Shown: positions 9,441-17,934 of the stretch, piece after piece
Layout of the letters: each line of letters opens with the position of its first letter
How positions within the stretch are numbered: position 1 is the stretch's first letter
Source of the DNA: Pseudobacteroides cellulosolvens ATCC 35603 = DSM 2933
GTDB taxonomy: Bacteria; Bacillota; Clostridia; Acetivibrionales; DSM-2933
Assembly (NCBI RefSeq): GCF_001262605.1
Contig: NZ_LGTC01000001.1
Location: forward strand, 4,722,001-4,786,000
Reading direction: 5' to 3'
Length of the DNA: 64,000 nucleotides
The notes under the pieces: generated by a model
What the model saw: only the letters and a program-made list of their open reading frames with translations
Databases searched by the model: none
Told to the model about the DNA's origin: nothing
Position numbers and translations under genes: made by a program

Positions 9441-9932
9441 TTACTTAAACACTTTTCTTGGAATACAGTTTGTGATATGTTCAACCATTCTTTCATCAGG
9501 TTCAAATAACAACAAAGTCCGTGTACCTTCAAACTGAAGAACTACAAAATAAACATTCTTTGAGTCTTTAGAAGTTATTGCCATAATCTTTTTTTCTATT
9601 GTTTTAACCTCATTGTATTTATCGTGGTCTATCCTTCCAAACATTTCAAATTCCTTACAATTTGCAGTAAATAACCTTCTTCTGTTCTTTTTAGCTACAA
9701 TGATGTCAATATCCAGCTCATTGTTCGTAAGCGAGTACTCATACTCAATGTAGGTACGCCTAACAACAAAATATATACAAATGCCCGAAAACAAAAGTGT
9801 AATTCCCCTTAACAAAGGTACCATTATAGCTATAAAATTTGCTCCTAAAGCTAAATAAATAACTGTTGCAACAATAAGGTAATCTCTCGTTGTCCTTTTT
9901 TTTCTAATGAGCTTCTCTATAAATATATCCAT
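9441..9932 (-). CDS. Small two-helix membrane protein of unknown function
   Basis: A 163-aa protein with a basic N-terminus (MDIFIEKLIRKKRT), two hydrophobic helices near residues 18-38 and 42-60, and a cytoplasmic alpha/beta domain of about 100 aa containing SKDSKNVYFVV and LLFEPDERMVEHI. It looks like an uncharacterised clostridial family (possibly DUF6106, from memory and not verified). It is transcribed divergently from the MBL-fold hydrolase gene and has its own terminator. I cannot assign a function. Confidence 0.75.
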   Translation of the reverse strand: MDIFIEKLIRKKRTTRDYLIVATVIYLALGANFIAIMVPLLRGITLLFSGICIYFVVRRTYIEYEYSLTNNELDIDIIVAKKNRRRLFTANCKEFEMFGRIDHDKYNEVKTIEKKIMAITSKDSKNVYFVVLQFEGTRTLLLFEPDERMVEHITNCIPRKVFK

Positions 9933-10034
9933 TTATATTCTCCCCAGTTTTCTGTATTTTGTAAGTGCTATCAATATATTTTAAACCTATTTTTCTGTTA
10001 TGTGAAGTGAAATTATTAATTATTTTTTATATCT

Positions 10035-10052
10035 AGGGAAATCAATTTCCCT
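10035..10052. promoter_or_regulatory. Perfect 18-bp palindrome upstream of the MBL gene
   Basis: AGGGAAAT-CA-ATTTCCCT has 8-bp arms with a 2-bp spacer and lies 47 bases before the MBL start, between divergent genes. With its short spacer and no T-run it looks more like a dimeric repressor site than a terminator. Confidence 0.5.
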
Positions 10053-10098
10053 TGAAAAGAACAAAATTAGATCGTAAAATTAATTCGAGGTGAGTATA

Positions 10099-10794
10099 AT
10101 GCTAAATTTTATAGGAAAAGGCAGTGCATTTAACACAAAGCTTGGTAACAATAGCTGCTATATAAGGAAAAACGACAGCATGCTTCTAATTGATGCCGGA
10201 GGTACAGTTTTTCACAAACTCCAGGAACTTAATCTTTTTAACGGGCTAAAAAGCCTTCATATAGTCATAACCCACACCCATCCTGACCACTGCGGAAGCC
10301 TGGGAGAAGTCATTTTTTACCCATATTACTATAATCAAATTAAGCCTACAGTATATTTCCCGGATAAAGAGCTCATGAAAAGTTATTTTAAAGCAATTGG
10401 AGTAAAAGATGAGATGTGCAGCCTTATAAGCGATATGAATTTAACCATAGATGATATCTGTCTTGGTAAAATAAAGCTTGGTTTTATAAAGGTTCCACAT
10501 GTTGAAACCATACCCGCATTCGGTTTTATAATGGAAACGGATAATAAAAAAATATATTACAGCGGTGACGCCAATAATATCCCGGGTGATGTATTAGCAC
10601 TTTTAAAAGACGGTAATCTGGATATGATGTATCAGGATACATGCGGCATTGACTATGATAAAAACGCCCATTTATCTATAAATAAGCTTAAAGATATGAT
10701 ACCTAATGAATTAAGAAGCAAGGTATATTGCATGCATCAGGACGGCTATTTGGATCCTGAAATGGTGATAAAACTCGGGTTTAATCTTGTTTAA
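10099..10794 (+). CDS. MBL-fold metallo-hydrolase
   Basis: A metallo-beta-lactamase-fold protein of 231 aa, probably a cytoplasmic hydrolase or RNase Z-like phosphodiesterase of unknown substrate. Visible metal ligands are THTHPDHCGS near residues 56-65, a central HVETIPAFGF near 136-145, SGDANN near 157-162 and a C-terminal CMHQDG. A GTG at 10090 is also in frame, but AGGTGA overlaps it and sits 5 bases before ATG 10099, so I prefer the ATG. It is monocistronic, with a palindrome upstream and a terminator downstream. Confidence 0.82.
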   Translation: MLNFIGKGSAFNTKLGNNSCYIRKNDSMLLIDAGGTVFHKLQELNLFNGLKSLHIVITHTHPDHCGSLGEVIFYPYYYNQIKPTVYFPDKELMKSYFKAIGVKDEMCSLISDMNLTIDDICLGKIKLGFIKVPHVETIPAFGFIMETDNKKIYYSGDANNIPGDVLALLKDGNLDMMYQDTCGIDYDKNAHLSINKLKDMIPNELRSKVYCMHQDGYLDPEMVIKLGFNLV

Positions 10795-10812
10795 GGTTAT
10801 ACCCATACATTT

Positions 10813-10857
10813 AATTAGGGGTTGCAGCAAAACAGTATTTTGCAGCAGCCCCTAATT
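10813..10857 (+). terminator. Hairpin after the MBL gene
   Basis: AATTAGGGG..CAAAA pairs with TTTTG..CCCCTAATT around a short loop. The trailing ATAAAATTTTC is a weak U-tract. Confidence 0.6.
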
Positions 10858-10883
10858 ATAAAATTTTCAGGAAGAGCTTTATT

Positions 10884-10996
10884 AAGTAATGGCTAAGAAA
10901 TAACATCCAATTCTCATCGTCCAAAACCCCGTTAAATCGCCGGGATTTTGTCCTTGAGAATATGAAGTTATTTCTAAGGCATTCCTTAAGTAATGA
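10884..10996. repeat. Palindromic repeat family B, copy 1
   Basis: About 110 bp with long imperfect arms: GGCTAAGAAATAAC at the left pairs with GTTATTTCTAAGGC at the right, and an inner CAAAACCCCG pairs with CCGGGATTTTG. It is about 90% identical to 20994-21104. It lies immediately downstream of groEL, so it may sit in that transcript's tail. Confidence 0.85.
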
Positions 10997-11011
10997 TTAT
11001 AGAATTACTTA

Positions 11012-12643
11012 TTAATACATTCCGCCCATTCCGCCTGGCATTCCTCCACCTGGCATTGGAGCTTCCTTTTCAGGCTTATCTGCAACAATGCTTTCAGTTG
11101 TAAGAACCATTGATGCTACAGAAGCAGCATTTTGCAATGCAGATCTTGTAACCTTCGCTGGGTCAACTATACCAGATTCAATCATATTAACATACTTTTC
11201 ATTGAGTGCATCAAAACCGATACCTGTATTACTGCTCTTAATTTTATCAACGATAACAGAACCTTCAAGTCCTGCATTAGCAGCGATTTGTCTTACAGGC
11301 TCTTCGAGTGATCTCAATATGATCTGTATACCTGTCTTTTCATCGCCTATGCTTCCATCGAGAAGCTTAGCTACATTTGGAATAGCGTTGATGAGTGCAG
11401 TACCGCCACCAGCAACAATACCTTCTTCAACAGCTGCCTTAGTTGCAGCAAGTGCATCTTCTATTCTTAATTTCTTTTCCTTCATTTCGGTTTCAGTTGC
11501 AGCACCAACCTGGATAACAGCAACTCCACCAGCCAATTTGGCAAGTCTTTCCTGGAGTTTTTCTCTGTCAAAGTCAGAAGTAGTTTCTTCGATTTGTGCT
11601 TTTATTGAAGCAACCCTCTTTTTAATATCTTCCTGACTTCCTGCACCATCAACGATAATAGTATTTTCCTTCTGAATCTTAATCTGTCTTGCTCTACCTA
11701 ACTGTGAAATAGTTGTTTCTTTTATATCAAGGCCCAAATCTTCAGTTATAACTTCTGCACCTGTGAGTATAGCTATATCCTGAAGCATAGCCTTTCTTCT
11801 GTCACCAAAACCTGGTGCTTTAACAGCAACGCAAGTAAATGTTCCTCTTAATTTGTTTACCAATAATGTTGCAAGAGCTTCGCCTTCAACATCTTCAGCT
11901 ATAATAACAAGCTTTTTACCCTGCTGTACTATCTGCTCTAAGAGAGGTAATACATCCTGGATATTGCTTATTTTCTTGTCAGTAATGAGTAAATACGGAT
12001 CATCCAATACAGCTTCCATTTTTTCTGTATCAGTTACCATGTATGGTGATACATAACCTCTGTCAAACTGCATACCTTCAACAACTTCGAGGTTAGTTCC
12101 CATTGTTTTTGATTCTTCAACTGTTATAACTCCGTCATTAGTAACCTTTTCCATTGCATCTGCAATAAGAGTACCAATTACATCGTCATTAGCTGATATG
12201 GAAGCAACCCTTGCGATATCTTCCTTACCTTTGATCTTCTGGCTGTTTTGTATGATTCCTTCAACAGCAGCTTCAACTGCTTTAGAAATACCCTTCTTAA
12301 GGATCATAGGGTTTGCACCAGCTGCAACGTTCTTAAGTCCTTCTCTGATGATAGCCTGAGCAAGCAATGTAGCTGTAGTTGTTCCGTCACCGGCAACATC
12401 GTTTGTCTTTGTTGCTACTTCTTTAACAAGCTGTGCTCCCATGTTTTCGAATCTATCTTCCAATTCGATCTCTTTAGCAATTGTAACACCGTCATTAGTA
12501 ATAAGAGGTGCACCGAATTTCTTATCAAGAACTACATTTCTTCCTTTTGGACCAAGTGTAATCTTTACTGTATCAGCAAGCTGATTAACGCCGCTTTCTA
12601 ACGCACGTCTAGCTTCTTCACCAAATTTGATATCTTTCGCCAT
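11012..12643 (-). CDS. groEL: Chaperonin GroEL (60 kDa)
   Basis: The 543-aa ring chaperonin that folds client proteins with GroES and ATP in the cytoplasm. Sequence signs are TLGPKGRNVVLDKKFG near residues 29-44, the ATP-site segment DGTTTATLL near 86-94, the apical and equatorial regions in normal order, and the flexible Gly-Met-rich tail ending GGMPGGMGGMY. It follows groES by 52 bases and is heat-shock controlled through the CIRCE element upstream of groES. The protein looks intact and full length. Confidence 0.99.
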   Translation of the reverse strand: MAKDIKFGEEARRALESGVNQLADTVKITLGPKGRNVVLDKKFGAPLITNDGVTIAKEIELEDRFENMGAQLVKEVATKTNDVAGDGTTTATLLAQAIIREGLKNVAAGANPMILKKGISKAVEAAVEGIIQNSQKIKGKEDIARVASISANDDVIGTLIADAMEKVTNDGVITVEESKTMGTNLEVVEGMQFDRGYVSPYMVTDTEKMEAVLDDPYLLITDKKISNIQDVLPLLEQIVQQGKKLVIIAEDVEGEALATLLVNKLRGTFTCVAVKAPGFGDRRKAMLQDIAILTGAEVITEDLGLDIKETTISQLGRARQIKIQKENTIIVDGAGSQEDIKKRVASIKAQIEETTSDFDREKLQERLAKLAGGVAVIQVGAATETEMKEKKLRIEDALAATKAAVEEGIVAGGGTALINAIPNVAKLLDGSIGDEKTGIQIILRSLEEPVRQIAANAGLEGSVIVDKIKSSNTGIGFDALNEKYVNMIESGIVDPAKVTRSALQNAASVASMVLTTESIVADKPEKEAPMPGGGMPGGMGGMY

Positions 12644-12695
12644 TAGTATAGCCTCCTTTTTTGAATCTTGATTAAATTATATGAAGTTTATCAGG

Positions 12696-12980
12696 TTATT
12701 CAACAACAGCTAATATGTCGCTCTGCTTTAATATTGTATATTCCTGACCGTCGAATTTAACTTCAGTTCCAGCATACTTGCTTATAAGTACTTTGTCTCC
12801 AACCTTAACTTCCATTTTAATTTCCTTACCTTCAACAATAGCACCAGGTCCTACAGCAACAATTTCTGCAACCTGTGGTTTTTCCTTGGCACTTCCTGGT
12901 AAAACTATTCCGCTTTTTGTTGTTTCTTCACTTTCCAACATCTTAATAACTACTCTTTCACCTAAAGGTTTTATTCTCAT
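12696..12980 (-). CDS. groES: Co-chaperonin GroES (10 kDa)
   Basis: A 94-aa lid of the GroEL chamber. The start MRIKPLGERVVIK, the mobile loop around EEETTKSGIVLP (about residues 17-28) and the ending KQSDILAVVE are typical. GGAGG lies about 9 bases before ATG 12980. It is the first gene of the groESL operon, 30 bases downstream of CIRCE. Confidence 0.99.
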   Translation of the reverse strand: MRIKPLGERVVIKMLESEETTKSGIVLPGSAKEKPQVAEIVAVGPGAIVEGKEIKMEVKVGDKVLISKYAGTEVKFDGQEYTILKQSDILAVVE

Positions 12981-13009
12981 AAAGGTATAACCTCCTTGCT
13001 TTTATTTTA

Positions 13010-13036
13010 TTAGCACTCACCATCATTGAGTGCTAA
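13010..13036. promoter_or_regulatory. CIRCE operator (HrcA binding site)
   Basis: TTAGCACTC, 9 bases, GAGTGCTAA: an exact match to the CIRCE consensus, centred about 43 bases before groES. An AT-rich stretch just upstream on the minus strand (TTGCTT, 17 bases, TAATAT) could be the vegetative promoter. Confidence 0.97.
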
Positions 13037-13264
13037 TATTATATTATATAATATCCAATTTATAAGCAAATATTTCATTCGGGAAATAAGTTCAAATTCA
13101 ACCAATTATCATGATTTATTTAAATTTATATTTGCAATACATTATATTTTACCAAATATCTCGATATTACATGTATTTTTAAAATCCAGAAAGCAATTAA
13201 TTAGGTTATGTAAAAAATTCCTTATAGAGGTTCAGGCTTGTCATGAGATATTATGGTACATACA

Positions 13265-13304
13265 TAAAAAATGCCTCACTAAATTCATTGAGACATTCTT
13301 TTTA
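13265..13304. terminator. Terminator after hisIE
   Basis: A stem with one mismatch (AATGCCTCA / TGAGACATT) is flanked by A and T runs about 45-85 bases beyond the hisIE stop. Apart from this and CIRCE, the 13037-13348 gap shows no credible gene; an open frame there has no ribosome site. Confidence 0.65.
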
Positions 13305-13348
13305 TATTAAAAGTGTTAATATATAATTTGATTATGAACATTAAGATA

Positions 13349-13999
13349 CTAACGTCTTCCCTTTAATTCATCATAAATATCTTCCGGCTTCACATCCCTC
13401 TCCACCATCAGAACAAATAAATGATAGATAAGATCGGCAATTTCATATCTTATTTCGCTGGCAGCTTTATTCTTTGAAGCAATTATTACCTCAGCACATT
13501 CTTCCCCAACCTTCTTAAGTATCTTATCTATACCTTTATCAAAGAGATAGTTTGTGTAAGAGCCTTCTTTCGGATTTATCCTTCTGTCGGCAATCACATT
13601 ATATACTTCTTGTAGAATGGCAGATTTGTCACCAACTGGCTTTACTTCCTCAGCATTCTCTTTTACACTTCCATCAGCATTTACATCCCTGTAAAAACAT
13701 GTGTAGTGCCCTGTATGACATGCAGCATCAACCTGCTCAACCTTAATAAGCAATGTATCATTATCACAATCAACACATATTGACTTGACATACTGGTAGT
13801 GGCCGGATGTTTCACCTTTTAACCACAGCTTGCTTCTGCTTCTGCTCCAATAATGAACCTTCTTGGTCTCAATTGTTTTCTCATAGGCTTCCTTATTCAT
13901 GTAAGCAAGCATTAAGACCTCATTTGTCTTATAATCCTGTGTTATTACAGGAATAAGACCATTACTGTCAAACTTTAAGTTTGTTGCTAAATAATCCAT
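13349..13999 (-). CDS. hisIE: Bifunctional phosphoribosyl-AMP cyclohydrolase / phosphoribosyl-ATP pyrophosphatase
   Basis: Carries out histidine steps 2 and 3: HisE removes pyrophosphate from PR-ATP and HisI opens the ring of PR-AMP. In this 216-aa fusion the HisI domain is about residues 1-110, with motifs VHYWSRSRSKLWLKGETSGH and CVDCDNDTLL and a zinc-binding CHTGHYTCFYR. The HisE domain is about 125-216, with EGSYTNYLFDKGIDKILKKV and the acidic EECAEVIIASK. It is the last gene of the his operon, 61 bases after hisF. Confidence 0.97.
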   Translation of the reverse strand: MDYLATNLKFDSNGLIPVITQDYKTNEVLMLAYMNKEAYEKTIETKKVHYWSRSRSKLWLKGETSGHYQYVKSICVDCDNDTLLIKVEQVDAACHTGHYTCFYRDVNADGSVKENAEEVKPVGDKSAILQEVYNVIADRRINPKEGSYTNYLFDKGIDKILKKVGEECAEVIIASKNKAASEIRYEIADLIYHLFVLMVERDVKPEDIYDELKGRR

Positions 14000-14060
14000 A
14001 TTATCTGACCCCTTAAATCATTTATTATTGGTACTGATTTTAGAAAGCGTAAGTATTTTT

Positions 14061-14825
14061 TTATTCATGCCTTACTTCAATACCTTTTTCCCTTAGATAG
14101 CTCTTCAGATCGCAAATTTCCATTTCCCTGAAATGGAACAAGGATGCAGCCAATACTGCATCAGCCTTGCCATCCGTCAAAGCCTCATAAAAGTGCTCCA
14201 TAGTACCTGCACCACCGGAAGCAATAACAGGAATTTTTACATTTTCAGATATTTTTCTTGTAAGTTCTATATCATATCCTGCCTTTGTACCGTCGCAATC
14301 CATGCTGGTAAGAAGTATTTCGCCCGCTCCAAGCTTTTCAGCCTCGACGGCCCACTCTATTGCATCCTTACCGGTATTTACCCTGCCGCCGTTAAGGTAT
14401 ACATCCCAGCTGTTTCTTTCAGAATTTTTCTTGGCATCAATAGCTACAACAACGCATTGGCTTCCAAACCGCCATGCAGCCTCAGATATGAGGTCCGGCC
14501 TTTTTAAGGCCGCAGAGTTTACAGATATCTTATCTGCACCTGCACGGAGAATCTCCTTGAAATCATCCACCGATCTTATTCCTCCACCTACAGTAAAAGG
14601 AATAAACACCTGCTCAGCAACCCTCCTAACTACATCAAGAATGATACTTCTTGCATCACTTGAAGCAGTTATGTCCAGAAAAGTAAGCTCGTCTGCCCCT
14701 GCCTTATCATATACGGCAGCAATTTCAACGGGATCACCGGCATCCTTTATATTAACAAAATTAACACCTTTTACAACTCTCCCTGCATGAACATCAAGAC
14801 AGGGTATAATCCTTTTTGTCAGCAT
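14061..14825 (-). CDS. hisF: Imidazole glycerol phosphate synthase cyclase subunit
   Basis: A TIM barrel that with HisH converts PRFAR and glutamine-derived ammonia to imidazole glycerol phosphate plus AICAR. In this 254-aa protein the catalytic aspartates sit in CLDVHAGRVVKGVNF (near residues 9-23) and LTSMDCDGTKAGYD (near 126-140). The phosphate-binding VGGGIRSVDD and ASGGAGTMEHF loops are present. It lies between hisA (29 bases upstream) and hisIE in the his operon. Confidence 0.98.
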   Translation of the reverse strand: MLTKRIIPCLDVHAGRVVKGVNFVNIKDAGDPVEIAAVYDKAGADELTFLDITASSDARSIILDVVRRVAEQVFIPFTVGGGIRSVDDFKEILRAGADKISVNSAALKRPDLISEAAWRFGSQCVVVAIDAKKNSERNSWDVYLNGGRVNTGKDAIEWAVEAEKLGAGEILLTSMDCDGTKAGYDIELTRKISENVKIPVIASGGAGTMEHFYEALTDGKADAVLAASLFHFREMEICDLKSYLREKGIEVRHE

Positions 14826-14854
14826 AATTAAACAACCTCTTTTTATTTGGCAAT

Positions 14855-15568
14855 TTATTTGGCAACTTTTATTGCCTCAGCCAAATCAATATTTCCAGTA
14901 TACAACGCTTTACCTATAATTGCTCCTGAAACGCCAACATTTTTGAGGTTCTTTATGTCCTCAATACTGCTAACCCCACCGGAAGCAATAATTTCTATGT
15001 TCACTGCCTTAACCATGTCTTCCATCGCTTTAAGGTTAGGACCGGACAACATTCCATCAGTGTCTATATCAGTATAAATTATTGTTTTAGCTCCAAGCTC
15101 TTCCATCTTTTTTGCAAATTCGATTGCAGTAAAGCTGCTGGTCTTGGCCCATCCTTCTATAGCAACAAACCCATTTTTTGCGTCAATTCCTATTACAAGA
15201 TTATTATCAAATGTATCAACTGCTTTTTTAACGAGCTCCTGATCATTAACTGCAGATGTCCCGAGAATAACTCGCTGTATGCCTTTACAAAGAAGAATCT
15301 CAATCATTTCTATTGAACGGATTCCTCCACCCAATTGCACCGGAATACCCAGATTAACTGCCATTTTGCTAATGACCGCAGTATTTACAGGTTCACCAAC
15401 CCTGGCACCGTCCAAATCAACCACATGGAGGTATTCAGCTCCAAGTTTCTCCCATCTTAACGCCATATCTACAGGGTCATCTGCATACACCGTTACATCA
15501 CTGAATTTTCCCTGCACCAGTCTTACACATCTTCCGTCTTTAACATCAATAGCCGGATAAATTTTCAT
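14855..15568 (-). CDS. hisA: ProFAR isomerase HisA
   Basis: 1-(5-phosphoribosyl)-5-[(5-phosphoribosylamino)methylideneamino]imidazole-4-carboxamide isomerase, 237 aa. The half-barrel motifs AIDVKDGRCVRLVQG (near residues 6-20) and YTDIDTDGMLSGPN (near 126-139) carry the acid/base aspartates. QLGGGIRS and ASGGVSS form the phosphate sites. GGGAGGAA precedes the start. It is co-transcribed with hisH and hisF. Confidence 0.98.
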   Translation of the reverse strand: MKIYPAIDVKDGRCVRLVQGKFSDVTVYADDPVDMALRWEKLGAEYLHVVDLDGARVGEPVNTAVISKMAVNLGIPVQLGGGIRSIEMIEILLCKGIQRVILGTSAVNDQELVKKAVDTFDNNLVIGIDAKNGFVAIEGWAKTSSFTAIEFAKKMEELGAKTIIYTDIDTDGMLSGPNLKAMEDMVKAVNIEIIASGGVSSIEDIKNLKNVGVSGAIIGKALYTGNIDLAEAIKVAK

Positions 15569-15622
15569 TTGGATTCCTCCCGAACTTTAATATCTGATTA
15601 AAAAGTGGATAACCACATTTCA

Positions 15623-16231
15623 TTATAATAGTTCCTTGAAATTTTTTAAAATTGTCAAACCAACTTCACCGCTTTTTTCAGGATGAAACTGGGTTGCAAA
15701 AACATTACCGCTTCCAACTGCAACATCAAACTCAATTCCATAATTTGTTGCTGCTTTTACTATATCTTTATTTTCTGCATCCAGATAATATGAATGCACA
15801 AAGTAAACGTACGGATTATCGGGCAAACCCTTGAACAACGGACAGTCCCTGGAAATTGTGAGAGAATTCCAACCCATATGCGGAACTTTAAGGTTCATAT
15901 CCAATGGAAGCTGTTTAATGGTGCCTTTGAATACACCCAAGCCAGGTACATTTCCACCTTCTTCGCTGTGATCAAAAAGAAGCTGCATACCAAGACAAAT
16001 ACCCAAAAATGGTCTGTTATCAGCAATAACACTTTTTACCACATCAACCATTCCTGCCTTTTTAAGATTATCCATGGCATCGGAGTATGCACCTACTCCA
16101 GGCAGAATGACTCCATCGGCCTTTAATACAAATTCAGGGTCTGATGATATTATAGCTTCACATCCTATATAGGCAAAAGCTTTTTCAACACTTCTTAAAT
16201 TTCCTACACCATAATCAATTATCGCGATCAA
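15623..16231 (-). CDS. hisH: Imidazole glycerol phosphate synthase glutamine amidotransferase subunit
   Basis: The class I glutaminase partner of HisF, 202 aa. The nucleophile Cys is in FLGICLGMQLLF (near residues 74-85) and the His/Glu pair in TQFHPEKSG near the C-terminus. The start is TTG at 16231, supported by AGGAGTG about 8 bases upstream. It directly follows purC. Confidence 0.97.
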   Translation of the reverse strand: MIAIIDYGVGNLRSVEKAFAYIGCEAIISSDPEFVLKADGVILPGVGAYSDAMDNLKKAGMVDVVKSVIADNRPFLGICLGMQLLFDHSEEGGNVPGLGVFKGTIKQLPLDMNLKVPHMGWNSLTISRDCPLFKGLPDNPYVYFVHSYYLDAENKDIVKAATNYGIEFDVAVGSGNVFATQFHPEKSGEVGLTILKNFKELL

Positions 16232-16243
16232 AGAATATCACTC

Positions 16244-17128
16244 CTAAACAAGCTTCTTGCCGGTAATACGTTCATATGCCTCAATATACTTTGCTTCAGT
16301 CTTTTTAACAACATCTTCAGGAAGCATTGGAGCTGGAGGCTGCTTGTTCCAGTTTGATGCCTCAAGATATTCTCTCAGGTATTGCTTATCAAAGCTCTTC
16401 TGAGGTCTTCCAGGCTCATATTCATCCATAGCCCAGAATCTTGATGAATCAGGTGTAAACATTTCATCGCCTATAACAAGCTTGCCATCTAATATTCCAA
16501 ACTCAAATTTTGTATCTGCAAGGATTAATCCTCTGCTTTCCGCATGTTGACTTGCTTTTAGATAAAGTGCCAAACTTATGTCCTTAAGCTTATTTGCAAG
16601 CTCACTTCCTATGGTATTCTCAAGAACCTGGAAGCTCACATTCTCATCATGCCCCTCAGCAGCTTTGGTTGATGGTGTAAATATTGGCTCAGGAAGCTTT
16701 TCTGCCTGCTTTAAGCCTGCCGGCAGTTTAAGTCCGCATATTGTCCCTGTCTTCTGGTAATCTTTGAGCCCTGATCCCTCAAGGTAGCCTCTTACTATAC
16801 ATTCAGCTTCAACCATTTTTATCTTTTTAACAAGCATTGATCTTCCCTGAAGCTCATTCGTAAACTGGGAAAATTCATCAGGATATTGGCTTACATCAGT
16901 GGTAATAACATGGTTGTCTATTACATCCTTTGTATAATCGAACCAAAACTCCGATATGCTGTTTAAAACCTTTCCCTTATTAGGAATAAGGTTTGGAAAA
17001 ACAACGTCAAAAGCTGAAATTCTATCTGTCACAACTATAAGCAGCTTATCTCCGAGATCATACACATTTCTAACCTTGCCCTTAATATGCAGCGGGCGTT
17101 TTATAAAATCAGTATCATTAATTAACAT
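16244..17128 (-). CDS. purC: SAICAR synthetase PurC embedded in the his operon
   Basis: Phosphoribosylaminoimidazole-succinocarboxamide synthase (294 aa) of purine synthesis, which makes SAICAR from CAIR, aspartate and ATP. Visible motifs are KGKVRNVYDLGD near residues 16-27, VTDRISAFDV near 33-42, VRGYLEGSG and the C-terminal ADTKFEFG and DEMFTPDSSRFW. It lies between hisB and hisH on the same strand, 12 bases from hisH and 70 from hisB, so it is probably co-transcribed. The HisHF reaction releases AICAR, the purine intermediate two steps after the PurC product, which gives the placement a metabolic logic (inference). Confidence 0.97.
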   Translation of the reverse strand: MLINDTDFIKRPLHIKGKVRNVYDLGDKLLIVVTDRISAFDVVFPNLIPNKGKVLNSISEFWFDYTKDVIDNHVITTDVSQYPDEFSQFTNELQGRSMLVKKIKMVEAECIVRGYLEGSGLKDYQKTGTICGLKLPAGLKQAEKLPEPIFTPSTKAAEGHDENVSFQVLENTIGSELANKLKDISLALYLKASQHAESRGLILADTKFEFGILDGKLVIGDEMFTPDSSRFWAMDEYEPGRPQKSFDKQYLREYLEASNWNKQPPAPMLPEDVVKKTEAKYIEAYERITGKKLV

Positions 17129-17198
17129 TTCTATTTTCCTCCTTAAATCTTTAAATCCCTATATATGTTACTCATACTTTTTCATTATGAAAAGTAGT

Positions 17199-17786
17199 TT
17201 ATATTGTGCCTTTTGTTGACATTACACCTTCAATTCTATTGTCAATCCTGGCAGCTTCATCCAATGCCCTGCCGAAAGCCTTAAAGATAGCCTCAATAAT
17301 ATGGTGGGAATTGGAGCCGTATAACATTTTCACATGCAGATTCATTCCCGCATTTACCGACACTGCTCTGAAAAATTCCTCCACCATTTCAGTATCCATA
17401 TTTCCAACTCTTTCAGAACCAAATTCAGCATCAAAGACCAGGTACGGCCTTCCTCCAAGGTCTAATACCACCATAGCCAATGCCTCATCCATTGGAACAT
17501 AAGACATTCCGTAACGCTTTATTGACTTTTTATCCCCCAAAGCCTTGGATATTGCCTGTCCCAATACTATACCTACATCCTCAATGGTGTGATGACAATC
17601 AACATGCAAGTCACCCATTGCCTTTAAGTCCATATCAAAAAGCCCGTGTTTGGTAAATAGAGTAAGCATATGGTCAAAAAAACCTATCCCGGTTTCTATC
17701 TTTCCTTCACCTTTACCGTCAATATTAATGCTCAATGAAATATCAGTCTCAAATGTCTTTCTGCTAACCTGTGCCTTTCTATCCAC
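17199..17786 (-). CDS. hisB: Imidazoleglycerol-phosphate dehydratase
   Basis: Converts IGP to imidazole acetol phosphate; two Mn ions per active site. Sequence signs are GIGFFDHMLTLFTKHG, the His-rich DLHVDCHHTIEDVGI and, at the C-terminus, GSNSHHIIEAIFKAFGRAL. I place the start at GTG 17786 (VDRKAQVSRKT), with GAGGTGG about 6 bases upstream, giving 195 aa. An in-frame ATG at 17801 overlaps that ribosome site. It is the dehydratase-only form; no phosphatase domain is fused, and no histidinol phosphatase gene is recognised in the window. Confidence 0.95.
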   Translation of the reverse strand: MDRKAQVSRKTFETDISLSINIDGKGEGKIETGIGFFDHMLTLFTKHGLFDMDLKAMGDLHVDCHHTIEDVGIVLGQAISKALGDKKSIKRYGMSYVPMDEALAMVVLDLGGRPYLVFDAEFGSERVGNMDTEMVEEFFRAVSVNAGMNLHVKMLYGSNSHHIIEAIFKAFGRALDEAARIDNRIEGVMSTKGTI

Positions 17787-17934
17787 CCGTAACCACCTCA
17801 TATAGCTGTATTAAGGCCTTCCAAATTAATTGAAATATTTACTTCTGATTCTACTACTAAAACACTTAATTGATTTTTACTATATTGGCCCAATTTATTA
17901 TAACAGATTAAATAATAATAATACTATAACATTT

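Noticed and set aside
11088..12601. Open frames opposite groEL
   Set aside because: Mirror-frame artefacts of a highly conserved gene; no independent support.
13037..13310. 94-aa open frame upstream of the his operon end
   Set aside because: No ribosome site, overlaps CIRCE and a terminator, AT-rich random-looking composition.
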